NCBI GenBank assembly: GCA_964020155.1
Contig: OZ026558.1
Span: 70,001-134,000 of the forward strand
From: Chondrilla cf. caribensis
Taxonomy: Eukaryota; Porifera; Demospongiae; Chondrillida; Chondrillidae
Direction of reading: 5' to 3'
DNA length: 64,000 nt
This document shows, one piece after another, positions 20,501 through 38,452 of this stretch (position 1 is the stretch's first letter; every line of letters starts with the position of its first letter). The position numbers were made by a program, and so were the translations under genes. The notes under the pieces are model-generated. The model searched no databases and was not told the origin of the DNA. It saw nothing but the letters and a program-made list of their open reading frames with translations.

Positions 20501-23391
20501 CTGTATGTACTGTGTGTACTGTGTGTACTATGTGTACTGTATGTACTGTGTGTACTGTGTGTACTGTGTGTACTATGTGTACTGTATGTACTGTGTGTAC
20601 TGTATGTACTGTGTGTACTGTATGTACTGTGTGTACTGTATGTACTGTATGTACTGTATGTACTGTATGTACTGTGTGTACTGTGTGTACTATGTGTACT
20701 GTATGTACTGTGTGTACTGTGTGTACTATGTGTACTGTATGTACTGTGTGTACTGTGTGTACTGTGTGTACTATGTGTACTGTATGTACTGTGTGTACTG
20801 TGTGTACTATGTGTACTGTATGTACTGTGTGTACTGTGTGTACTGTGTGTACTATGTGTACTGTGTGTACTATGTGTACTGTATGTACTGTGTGTACTGT
20901 GTGTACTGTGTGTACTATGTGTACTGTGTGTACTATGTGTACTGTATGTACTGTGTGTACTGTGTGTACTATGTGTACTGTATGTACTGTGTGTACTGTG
21001 TGTACTGTATGTACTATGTGTACTATGTGTACTGTGTGTACTATGTGTACTGTGTGTACTGTGTGTACTGTGTGTACTATGTGTACTGTGTGTACTGTAT
21101 GTACTGTGTGTACTGTATGTACTGTATGTACTGTATGTACTGTATGTACTGTGTGTACTATGTGTACTGTGTGTACTGTGTGTACTATGTGTACTATGTG
21201 TACTGTGTGTACTGTATGTACTGTATGTACTGTATGTACTGTATGTACTGTGTGTACTATGTGTACTGTGTGTACTGTGTGTACTATGTGTACTGTGTGT
21301 ACAATGCTATAGTATGGCTTTCTTCCTTTTTAGCGTGAGTATGAATATGCCAAGGCTGTCATAGATGCAGGTGCTGAGGTAGGTGTGTCAGTGGGTGTGT
21401 CAGTAGGTGTGTCGGGGACATTCATTAGTCTTTCTCACCACTAGCTCAATATCACTGGACAAACGGAGCAGATGCCACTGTTAGTGACAGCTGACCTTGG
21501 TGACCTTAAACTGATCCAGCTCCTGGTGGAGAGTGGCATCGATATCGACCTTCAAAGTCGTGACTGTCAGACGACTGCTCTCCATGAGGCGATCTGTGCC
21601 GAGAACCTGGCAGTTGTCAACTACCTGTTGAAGATGGGAGCGCAGAAGGATGTCAAGAATGCAAACGGAGAAACACCTTTTGACCTTGCCATCTCCAAAG
21701 AGGGGAGGAGGTAAGTCACTCCACCCCTTAGCCCTCATGTCGCTCCAGCCCCTAGCCCTCGTATCACTCCTCCCCTTAGCCCTCGTGTCACTTCACCCCA
21801 TAACCCACATGTCACTCCACTACCTACCCATTGTGTCACTCCACCCCCTAGCCCTCATGTCGCTCCAGCCTCTAGCCCTCGTATCACTCTACCTCCTAGC
21901 CCTCATGACACTCCACCCCCTAGACCTTGTGACACCCCACCCCATAGCCCTCATGTCACTCCACTACCTACCCTTTGTGTCACTCCACTCAAACGCTTCA
22001 CATGGTGTGCACTCCACTGTAGGTTGCTGGCTCATGGTCCACAACTTGTGCTGATAGCAGCTAGTACTGGAGACGTGGATGAACTGAGGAGACTCAAGAA
22101 GGAGGAGGGGTACGATCCTTGTCAGCTGATCTTCCATGCAGGGTGGACTGCACTCCATGAAGCTTGTAAGTTTGGCCATCTCAAAGTGGTCCAGTTACTG
22201 ATTGAACATGGGATCAACATCAGTGCAAAGGTGGGTGAACCTCATGTACCCGCCCACTAACACTGTGCCCCTCCCACTAACACTGTGCCCCTCCCATCAA
22301 CACTGTACCCCTCCCGCCAACACTGTGCCCCTCCCACCAACACTGTACCCCTCCCACCAACACTGTTCCCCTCCCACCAACACTGTACCCCTCCCACCAA
22401 CACTGTGCCCCTCCCATCAACACTGTAGTGACTGTACCCCTCCCACCAACACTGTGCCCCTCCCACCAACACTATACCCCTCCCACCTACACTGTACCCC
22501 TCCCACCAACACTGTACCCCTCCCACCTACACTGTACCCCTCCCACCAACACTGTGCCCTCCCACCAGCACTGTACCCCTCCCACCAACACTGTACCCCT
22601 CCCACCTACACTGTGCCCCTCCCACGGACACTAATCTCCTCCCACTCTCAGGGCAGTACTCAGCTGTACACACCCCTCCACCTGGCCTGCATCCACAACC
22701 ACATTGATGTGGTCAAGTTCCTGCTGCAACAACAGAACATCAGAAAGTGCCTCAGCTCCAAAGATGTCATGGGGAGAGTCCCCTTTGAAGTGGCAACCAG
22801 CAATCAGATTCGAAGTCTTCTAGTATTGCATAATCCAATTCGCTCTCAGCTAACAACTTCTCAAAAGAGATCTGTGGATCAAAATCTGTGAGTGATGTCA
22901 ACCTGGTGTGTGTGTGTGTGTGTGTGTGTGGATGGTGTGTGTGTGTGGTGTGGTGTGTATGTGTGTACGGTGTGGTGTGTGTTACGAGAGTAGGTGCTCA
23001 TGTGTGTATTGATCTGGCATTATGCTAGTGTACTGCTGTGCTTCTGTCCTCCTTGTCTGCTCCCAGCTGCCTCATTTGTAAGGACACTGCAGTGGAAGTC
23101 ATGCTATTACCCTGTGAACACAAAGTAGGTTCATTCCTTACTACACACACACACACTGCACTATGCCCATACACACATACACACACACACACATACACAC
23201 ACACACACACACACACATACACTCACACACACACACCACACACACACACACACACACTTTCTGTACAGTGGACTTTACTGTGTTGTTGTCTGTTGTAGAT
23301 TTGTTGCTACAGCTGTGCTGAGCGTTGCCATGACATCTGGAAAGCCTGTCCATTGTGTCGGGGAATTATCAAGAATATAGAGCGGTGCTGA
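15054..23391 (+). CDS. Large ankyrin-repeat RING-finger protein, putative E3 ubiquitin ligase
   Basis: Sixteen exons: 15054-16016, 16804-16962, 17249-17440, 17667-17855, 18518-18669, 18734-18828, 19318-19367, 19438-19578, 19851-19996, 20094-20184, 21334-21378, 21445-21710, 22023-22230, 22652-22887, 23067-23124, 23299-23391. Every phase closes, giving about 1027 residues. The N-terminus has a charged helix. At about 103-165 is a stretch with FHA-like spacing (VLVGTSAKCNIRLP, then LKPQHFRVRL). About ten ankyrin repeats follow between residues 300 and 965 (RSALHYAASGGHKETV, WTALHEACKFGHLKVV, YTPLHLACIHNHIDVV). The C-terminus is a C3HC4 RING: CLIC, PCEHK, CCYSC, CPLC. The likely role is target binding through ankyrins and ubiquitin transfer through the RING. 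The FHA reading is tentative. I do not recognise a named ortholog. Confidence 0.88.
16024..16087 (+). repeat. (GT)n tract just after exon 1 of the ankyrin-RING gene
   Basis: GT repeats begin eight bases after the GTAGGC donor at 16017. Confidence 0.95.
16575..16654 (+). repeat. (CA)n tract in intron 1 of the ankyrin-RING gene
   Basis: About 80 bases of CA in an otherwise unique stretch of the intron. Confidence 0.95.
17441..17540 (+). repeat. (GT)n tract forming a 5' splice site
   Basis: The exon ends AACAAG and the intron begins directly with an uninterrupted GT run of about 60 bases, then GCAAGTGTGTG variants. The first GT of the microsatellite is the donor. Confidence 0.9.
17925..18495 (+). 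repeat. 9-bp minisatellite ACTGTRTGT, about 63 copies
   Basis: Tandem ACTGTGTGT/ACTGTATGT 9-mers fill the intron between exons 4 and 5 of the ankyrin-RING gene. All three frames stay open through it because the unit is a multiple of three. Confidence 0.95.
18815..19045 (+). repeat. 31-bp minisatellite overlapping a donor of the ankyrin-RING gene
   Basis: The exon ends GCTAGGGAAG|GTGTGTGCTGG. The 31-base unit repeated about six times downstream contains GCTAGGGAGGTGTGTGCTGG, a copy of that exon-intron junction. Confidence 0.9.
19590..19800 (+). repeat. GGGGCTGACAGG minisatellite in intron 8
   Basis: Imperfect units of GGAGGGGCTGACAGG and GATACAGACTGACAGG. They weakly resemble the preceding junction CAGACAG|GTGAG. 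Confidence 0.85.
20187..21305 (+). repeat. 9-bp minisatellite ACTRTRTGT, about 1.1 kb
   Basis: About 120 copies of ACTGTGTGT, ACTGTATGT and ACTATGTGT between exons 10 and 11. The order of variants shows longer repeated blocks, a sign of higher-order duplication. No protein should be called from the long open frames here. Confidence 0.95.
21715..22012 (+). repeat. 24-bp minisatellite in intron 12 of the ankyrin-RING gene
   Basis: About 12 copies based on CACTCCACCCCCTAGCCCTC, starting at the GTAAGTCACTCC donor. Confidence 0.9.
22245..22640 (+). repeat. 20-bp minisatellite in intron 13 of the ankyrin-RING gene
   Basis: About 20 copies of CACTGTACCCCTCCCACCAA, running to within about 12 bases of the acceptor CTCTCAG. 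Confidence 0.92.
22905..23255 (+). repeat. GT and CA tracts flanking the first RING exon
   Basis: GT-rich sequence at 22905-22980 and CA-rich sequence at about 23142-23255 lie on either side of the 58-base exon 23067-23124. Confidence 0.88.
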
Positions 23392-23559
23392 CTGGTACCT
23401 CAACTTCTATTCCTCATCTTTGATTTTTATTCTTGTTATTTGGACCTAATATTGAGTGTCACTCAGTACAAGGCTTATCCTATGTTAACACCATTTCTTG
23501 TTCGCTTTATCTTTTTAAGTTGTGTCACACGTGTACAGTGTCATATTGCTGTTACCTTG

Positions 23560-24800
23560 CAAGCTCTGTATATATATTTATTTGTCATGAAGTAAGTAAA
23601 AAAATGACGAACCGAGGGGGGTGTATCCTAGGGTTAGCACAGAACTATTCACTGGAAACAACAAACAGTGGTGTTCCTTGAGATTGGACGACTGCAAAGA
23701 TCCCAGACTGACTGAGAAATCCTTGACATCAAATTTGGCCTCTCTTGAGGCATGTTTCATGTCATATTCTGTAACGTAGAGTGTTGTAGACTTAATAGGG
23801 CTTGACAATAGTGGGTCCAGATAATACCAGGTTGCCTAGCAGTGATGGAGGATATGAAGAGTCCACCTGACTTCATGATTGAGTGAATGGCTTTGAACAT
23901 ACAGCAGAATTCCTCCATAGTAGAAGCATATTATATAGACAGTCGAACCATAAGGTTTAAAGTGTCTGTGGTAGAAGCAGCTACACTTATACCGTTTTCA
24001 CATGGACACCGTAAGCGGGTCGAACCCAGGTCGATTTAAACCGGGTTCAACCCGCTTTTGACCCGATTTCCGTTCACATGGGATAACAAGAATCGCATAT
24101 TGTGTAAATATTTGATCCCAGAAAATGGCGACGTTGACGTTCTTTTCGTTTTTATTTGTTATGGCATCGTCTGAGGTGTAGAGCTCGTAGAAGAAGGTTA
24201 GGTATATGACAAGAAGAGCAGTTATGAACCGTCACAAGCTTCGCGGCAGTACAGACTTTGTAGACTGCTCATTTTTGGCTTTCTTGTTCGCTCGGCGTTC
24301 GATCGCGTGTCAGGCCAGCAGAATTATCTGGACGAAGCCCAGAAGCCCTTCGCTTTCGTCCGACATTGCTGGTAACTGGTTCGATAGGGAATTGGAGCAG
24401 AATTTTCGTGTTACTAGTTCCGCCATTTTTAACTCACTTTCAACTCGCTTACAGCCGGGTCGAACCCTACTTTTTACAAGGGTTCGACTCGGAATTTTAA
24501 CCCGGGTTCGACCCGGTTTCGTGACGTCATGTGAACGCACTAACTCACTTTAAACCGAGTTCGACTCGGGTTCGACCCGCTTTACGGTGTCCATGTGAAA
24601 AGGGTATTAGTACTTGATTGGAGGTTACCAAGTCGAAACCACTTTCAGTGACATATTTAGGGTCAATCATTTCTCCATTCTTCAAGTCACAGTGAACAAT
24701 AATATTATGGGATGTCAAACTAAACTGAATTCAGTGAATTCTTGCTCTTTCAATCCCGTAAATATAATCGAAACTGGACGACAAGAGCCATTATTATGGT
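23560..24800 (-). pseudogene. Decayed methyltransferase-like sequence split by a MITE
   Basis: Read on the minus strand from about 24800 to 24607, one frame shows YGIE and later DPKYVTESGFDLVTSNQV, resembling the central motifs of SAM-dependent methyltransferases, cap-methyltransferase type. After the inserted element (23990-24606) the reading resumes with MEEFCCMFKAIHSIMKSGGLF, like the motif around the conserved SGG/PGG turn. In-frame stops occur both before and after the element, and a frame change follows near 23790. The similarity is by eye only. A diverged live gene with unseen introns is the alternative. Confidence 0.4.
23990..24606. mobile_element. MITE-like DNA element with terminal inverted repeats and TTA duplication
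   Basis: The left end TACCGTTTTCACATGG and the right end, inverted, TACCCTTTTCACATGG form terminal inverted repeats that continue through ACACCGTAA and GCGGGTCGAACCC. TTA flanks both sides (23987-23989 and 24607-24609), matching the 3-bp TWA target preference of PIF/Harbinger transposons. The 617-base interior holds further inverted GGGTTCGACCCG motifs and no transposase, so the element is non-autonomous. The superfamily assignment rests on the target duplication only. Confidence 0.75.
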
Positions 24801-25051
24801 TCAAGTTTTTTCACCGAAGCTTGTCTGTTCAGTCTAGCAAAACGTCGTTTTCTTCTAGTGTCGCGGTAGATGCTTCGTACTGTGGCTTTTTCAGTGATGT
24901 GAAGTGTGTCTTGAGTTTGCTAAAAGAATGTAATATATTTTGCATGACTGCTGCGATCGCCTTTTGACTAATTATACCTCTTTCGACCCCGTCCATTTGC
25001 TACCATTATTGAATAATGATATTATAGCAATGTCCCCAGACCCTTCCCCCG

Positions 25052-25605
25052 GTTGTGCCTAAAATGCGGACTGATTATGCGGACGTGGACGGAGTGTGTC
25101 AAAATCATCGCTGCTTTAAGCGAAACTCTCCATTGCAGACGAATTTGCATACAACTGAAATATCTCTGCTGTTTCATGAACGATTTTTTCCCCTACTTAC
25201 CAGAAGGAGTTCTAAACAGATTATAGGCAGTTCATTCACCGTGTCGTCGAGCATTTGTAATAGGAAAGGTTGTCAGGATGATTCGAGTCAAGTTGAATAC
25301 AGTATTTTCCGAGGCGTCCAGGTTGACAGTTGATACGTCTCTTTACTGCATGATTTAACACAAATGCATGCAGTTACGGCACTTGGCGGATTTATTACAT
25401 CGACAACAAGACATTGGGAAACTATTGTGTTGTGTGGGTAATTGCTAAACAATGTCTTAAATCCTGTCGAGAGAAATATTACATCGTCCACATTTTAAAT
25501 CTAAAGATATCTTCGTATCCGCGGGTCCGCATTTTAGTCAGTTATGGGCGCCAATTGGTGTCGCTATACTAAAGTACAGGTCCGCGGTCCGCATTTTAGG
25601 CACAA
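25052..25605. mobile_element. Second MITE-like element with perfect 19-bp inverted ends
   Basis: TTGTGCCTAAAATGCGGAC (25053-25071) is matched by its exact reverse complement at 25587-25605. The element is flanked by the 12-base direct repeat ACCCTTCCCCCG at 25040-25051 and 25606-25617. Partial extra copies of GGTCCGCATTTTAG lie inside the right end. No transposase is visible. The long direct repeat would be unusual for PIF/Harbinger or Tc1 and closer to Mutator-like elements (8-11 bp). A chance C-rich flank is possible. Confidence 0.65.
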
Positions 25606-25732
25606 ACCCTTCCCCCGCCCCAACAAAATAAAATGGCGGATCGAGGGTCGGCTACGCCAGACTATATCCCACTGCTCTCAAGAATCCATTATTGTCTCAA
25701 AGAAGATTTTCACCATCTTAGATACTCGGACC

Positions 25733-28319
<2,587 letters not shown>

Positions 28320-28802
28320 TGCTACTGCCAGCAGATCTGAACAGATGCAGATTATTATTAGTTTATTAGTTACTAGATTTATATGACATCAGATCACATT
28401 GTAGCAGTTGACAGTACACAAAGCAGTGACATCAATCTATCAAGTAATAGTAAGGTCCTCCCATTTAGCATGATCCGGATGTGGTGGGGAGGACGGATCC
28501 GGATGTGGTGGGGAGGATGGATCCAGATGTGGTGGGGAGGACCAATCCAAGCATGTAACTGCCTGTACCATGGTCACGCTTAGGAAGGAATACCAACCCT
28601 TCCCCCCCACCCTCCCATTCCGTGGTGGTCAGTGCATGTAATTAGGTTAACAAGGCCAAATTGATTTGTTAATCAATATTTAACCTGTTAGCACAATTGA
28701 TCACCAGGTACGTATATAATTATAATAATATTTACATACGTACATACAACAAATATACAATCCCTACACTAACAAACATATATAAATTCAATGCGACAGA
28801 CT
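28320..28802. other. Convergent intergenic region, ADH5 and CFAP96
   Basis: Contains three copies of a 24-base unit with GGATGTGGTGGGGAGGA at 28476-28545 and AT-rich sequence. No gene is seen. Confidence 0.6.
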
Positions 28803-31802
28803 TCAAGTAACTGGAGTTGTATGTATGAAGTTAGTAATGTTCATTCTCCTGAAGAATGAGATGATGGCCACGATTAATGTCATGCAATACACAACACACC
28901 CACTGGCCACACCCACCTGTGTACATTCTGTGTCACCACAGACTTGGTGGGCATACTCTTTGGACCAGGGGATGGTCTGAATATCTTCTTCTCACTGTCC
29001 TTCCCAGGTGACTTGTGCTTGGTGGGAGAGTAAGGATCTTCCGAATGCTTCGGGTAACGGTCAAATGTTCCAGCCTTGCACCCACCAGCCTAAGGCACAG
29101 CAGACCTCACACATCACAGACATCCACCTCACATCACAGACATCCACCTCACATCACAGACATCCACCTCACACATCACAGACATCCACCTCACACATCA
29201 CAGACATCCACCTCACACATCACAGACATCCATCTCACACATCACAGACATCCACCTCACACATCACAGACATCCACCTCACATCACAGAAGCCACCTTA
29301 CAACAAAGAATGACGGGCCTTTGTTTACAACAGTGTTGGTACCTTTTTAGCAGGAGAACTTGGCTTAAAGGGCTTCGGTTTGTCTTTAGTGGACTTCCCT
29401 TCTTCTATTGGAGGCAGTGCTAAAGAAAAACAAGATTGCATGAAGCCACAGGACGACTAACTACAACACCATGGTGTTACTTTTGTCAGATTTGAATGGA
29501 TTTCTTTGGAAATACTCCTTAGGATGTCCGTTGAGCTTGAAAGAGCTTCCCTTCATCTTCTTCATGTGGACCTCCATCTCTCCCTACACACAACACCACT
29601 CACACACGTACATGGGATCTCATCATCCCCAGGACTGACTGAGAGCTCACCTTGCGCAACTCCTTAGCAGTGTCATACGGTTCTGGCTCATGCTTGTGGT
29701 AAGATCCTATAGTGACCCCAAGGTACCTGGAGTGGTGTTTGGTATGCATGTGATGAACAGTGGGTACCTGGAGTGGTGTGTAGTATGTATGTGATGAACA
29801 ATGGGTACCTGGAGTGGTGTGTAGTATGTATGATGAACAGTGGGTACCTGGAGTGGTGTGTAGTATGTATGTGATGAACAATGGGTACCTGGAGTGGTGT
29901 GTAGTATGTATGATGAACAATGGGTACCTGGAGTGGTGTGTAGTATGTATGATGAACAGTGGGTACCTGGAGTGGTGTGTAGTATGTATGATGAACAGTG
30001 GGTACCTGGAGTGGTGTGTAGAATGTGATGGACTGTCATACGTACCAAATTTGACCCCCCCCCCCAAAAAAAAAATCGGCCCCATGGGGGCTAAATACCG
30101 CATGACAGGACAGTTGTGCCAAAATCAATAGTGAACACTGATTCATGTATGTATGTACGCACGTTCATATACGTAAGTGCAAGACCAAGTGTGGGAGGCA
30201 TCATTCCATACCAAACACATGGATGTACGCACACACAAACACTCACACTGCACATACGTACGTACAAACTCTTACGTACGTACGTGTGTACACATACACA
30301 TAAACTATAGGTACCATTTTGTACATTTCATCAAAACAGTAGTGATCGATCATGTGTCTTAAATTTATCATATGGAACAGCTCACCCATATCCTGTTCCT
30401 TTTTTGCTTGGGTTGGTGATAAAATTTTTACCGGGCGATTTGTACTGCTCCCTGTCCTTGTTGGCAGCGCTGAAGGCCTGAACTGGACCACTGATTGTGC
30501 CAAAATGGCTGCCTACACCCGATCTGATGGAGAAGATCAAAGTATAAACCAACCATCAGAAGGCAGTCAGTAGGACACACACCCATGGAAGGGTGGTGGT
30601 GGAACAAGACACACCCATGGGAGGGTCTAGTGAAATAAGACACACCCATGGGAGGATACTAGTGAAATAAGACACACCCATGGGAGGTTACCCTCCACAG
30701 TAGACACACCCATGGGAGGTTACCCTCCACAGTAGACACACCCATGGGAGGTTACCCTCCACAGTAGACACACCCATGGGAGGTTACCCTCCACAGTAGA
30801 CACACCCATGGGAGGTTACCCTCCGCAGCAGACACACCCATGGGAGGTTACTCTCCACAGTAGACACACCCATGGGAGGTTACCCTCCACAGTAGACACA
30901 GACACAGACACTGGTTTGCTAATGAAGATCCACACAGGAGGGGTGGGCATTTTGAGTGTGTGCACTAACGGCTTCTTGGATCCACTGCTTGGTATGAAAG
31001 CTTTGCTCAAATTCTTCTCTGCTTCTCTCAGTTTTGTTTGCCTTCTCAACTTGACCGGGTCGCTGTAGGCCTCTCCTTGCATCACACGGTCAAAGGTCTT
31101 CCCAAAGTAGCCTGTCTGTAGGGCAGTCTTTGACTTGGTGCTGCTTACTGTCATCTGCTTGCCTTTGTAAGCAGCCGTGTTGAAGGCCTCTGGGATACAG
31201 GGACACGAGGACAAACATTGTCAACAGACCAAGCACTACACAGGGCACCCCACACCAAGAGATATGGATTGTCCACACTCCACCTAACAGGGACAACAGG
31301 TGCGATACTTCATCTGTGAGTGTGCGGGTCAGTTGGGTAGGGATTATTATTGGGACCTTTAATGCGTAAGTCATGCGGTCTTACTGACTGATGTGAATAG
31401 TTAATAATTCTGGGTGCCTCCGAAGTAGCTTACGGCTAACGGTTCCCCAGGTTAAATAAGATTACCTGATACCTGATAATAGTGTTCCTTCGGCTGATAT
31501 CCGGATAAACAGTACTAGAAGAATAATACTCGAGTAGTTGGACCTCAAAAACGTTAAGGCATCACCAATAGTGTCAGCAGTACGTGCCTCATGCAAATTA
31601 CAATACAATCCACCGGAGCCTATCTACTAGGCTGTTAAATTGAGTGAATCAAAGACGATTGGTATCTTCTCAATTTATTGACGTTACTAAACATACACAA
31701 GCACTACTTACTGTTCACATTTCCCGGTTTGTAGGGATCTTGAATCGTGGTATAGCCCATTTCGCTGAAAAGACCCATTTTCTCCATGTCCGTTTTCGCC
31801 AT
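28803..31802 (-). CDS. CFAP96: Cilia- and flagella-associated protein 96
   Basis: Minus-strand exons 31802-31712, 31189-30970, 30523-30386, 29726-29651, 29583-29481, 29419-29343, 29089-28917, 28848-28803 join in phase to 307 residues. The vertebrate protein (C4orf47) is about 309. Matching landmarks run the full length: TDMEKMGLFSEMGY at the N-terminus, YFGKTFDRVMQGE, EAEKNLSKAFIPSSG, SGVGSHFGTI, GKNFITNPSKKGTGYG, SSFKLNGHPKEYF, FKPSSPAKK, and KAGTFDRYPKHSEDPY. The family is linked to motile cilia and centrosomes, with no enzymatic role known. The ATG lies in CAAGATGGCG. The LASP gene ends about 245 bases upstream on the same strand. Confidence 0.95.
29104..29290 (-). repeat. 20-22 bp minisatellite in CFAP96 intron 6
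   Basis: About nine copies of CATCACAGACATCCACCTCA between the exons at 29089 and 29343. Confidence 0.92.
29715..30035 (-). repeat. Minisatellite carrying copies of a CFAP96 3' splice site
   Basis: About eight 39-43 base units. On the minus strand each contains CACTCCAGGTACC. The copy nearest the exon is the true acceptor, CACTCCAG|GTACC at 29726, so every unit duplicates the acceptor plus five exon bases. Confidence 0.92.
30575..30900 (-). repeat. 32-bp minisatellite in CFAP96 intron 2
   Basis: About ten copies of a 32-base unit containing CACACCCATGGGAGGTTACC. Its CCCATGGG core is palindromic. Confidence 0.92.
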
Positions 31803-32046
31803 CTTGCCGTTACCATAACAACAAAAAAACGTCGAAAAACGCAAACGAACATGGTATATAATAATATTGTATTATAATACAATGAATACAATTTTTCAAA
31901 TGACAACTCTACGTACAGCAATTCACTATTGATAAGAAGTTAAGAATTTTAATACGAATTTTCCACTTTATTCCAAAAATACACATTATCCTAAATCTAT
32001 TCATAGCAAAATTGCTTGCAAGGAAGGCTAGTAATTCTTCAACGAG

Positions 32047-36882
<4,836 letters not shown>

Positions 36883-37034
36883 GGCCGACTACACGAGGAC
36901 ACAAATGCTAACATACATAGGTGCACTGTGTCTGTATACATGAAATGTGGAAAATTTGTAATATGATCTTTGATCATATACACAGCATGGTCAATCATAC
37001 ACTGACTCTTTTAATACTATTATTTGCATTACAT

Positions 37035-37527
37035 ACAGTAGTAGAGGTCCTACTGTACACACACTAGTAGAGGTCCTATTGTACACACACTAGTAGAGGT
37101 CCTATTGTACACACACTAGTAGAGGTCCTATTGTACACACACTAGTAGAGGTCCCACTGTACACACACTAGTAGAGGTCCTACTGTACACACACTAGTAT
37201 AGGTCCTACTGTACACACACTAGTAGAGATCCTACTGTACACACACTAGTGGAGGTCCTACTGTACACACACTAGTAGAGGTCCTACAGTACACACACTA
37301 GTAGAAGTCCTACTGTACACACACTAGTAGAGGTCCTACTGTACACACACTAGTAGAGGTCCTACTGTACACACACTAGTAGAGATCCTACTGTACACAC
37401 ACCAGTGGAGGTCCTACTGTACACACACTAGTAGAGGTCCTACAGTACACACACTAGTAGAGGTCCTACTGTACACACACTAGTAGAGGTCCTACTGTAC
37501 ACACACTAGTAGAGGTTCTAATGTACA
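37035..37527. repeat. 26-bp tandem repeat, about 19 copies
   Basis: Unit based on ACACACTAGTAGAGGTCCTA, upstream of the LASP start. It may lie in a 5' UTR intron or be intergenic. The rest of the gap to the POLE4-like gene (37528-38452) shows no gene. Confidence 0.93.
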
Positions 37528-38452
37528 CGCACACTTCTACAGATTCCTCGTATCGAACGTGTTTACAGTTTTGAATTAAAACATCCTTCAATTATGGAAA
37601 ATATGTCCATATTAGGGCAGCACACACCTCAAAAATGGCCGATAGCGAATACCACCAACAGAGAAACACCCGACGAATATCAGCTAAGAAAACCGACATT
37701 AGACGATTCAGCGCTACAGCGCAAAGTGTAGCAAGCTAATTTACACGCTCGTCCATCGTCCGTTGACTCCGTCACGCATAACGAAGGCTACAAGGAAGTG
37801 AATACTCGTGTTCTATGCTTCGTTTGAGGCTCAGCTCTACAAGAGACTGCTTGTTGACAAACGAACCGTCGAACACGAGGCTAAACATGGTACCTCGCAT
37901 CTAACCACACTCGTGCAACGAATACCATTATACCAAGGGACAATGCTCGAAATCAACACCTGTCCTAAGATCTCCTCTCAACTACACTGCTCCGTGAGGG
38001 GCGAACCTCTACGCGGCGGGAGGTAAAGAATTTACTAAAGAAAACTGAGGTAAATGCCAATGGAAGGGCAGAGTGGGCCAGCTTTCGGTTATAGGCAGTC
38101 TTAATAAGGTTATGAGCAGAGAACTACATGAATCAAGCCATGAATCTCCTTAGAATAATACAGGATGAGAGAAGGAAGGAGGAAAGGCGATGATAGACGG
38201 GCTAATTCACAAATATAGATCCTTTCAGAAAATAAGCAACTCACGTTCTAGCTGACAGGAGAAGCTTTCGAATGGAAAATCGCAACAAATTGGGGCGGTG
38301 GGAGATCGAAACTATTTCACGACAAAGGCGACCACAGGACGACTCATAAAGGTATTCCTCTCCAAACTAGGCGCTGGCAATATCCCGCGGGATAATTGAT
38401 AATTAGGGGATTTTGTTCCTTCTCGGGACACCCGTCATCCATTATTGTTTGT

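Noticed and set aside
20137..21364. Open frames of about 390 codons
   Set aside because: Same 9-mer repeat artefact. The surrounding exons join across it in phase.
24206..24553. A 115-codon frame inside the first mobile element
   Set aside because: No transposase motifs. Much of it reads through the inverted repeats, so it is probably chance.
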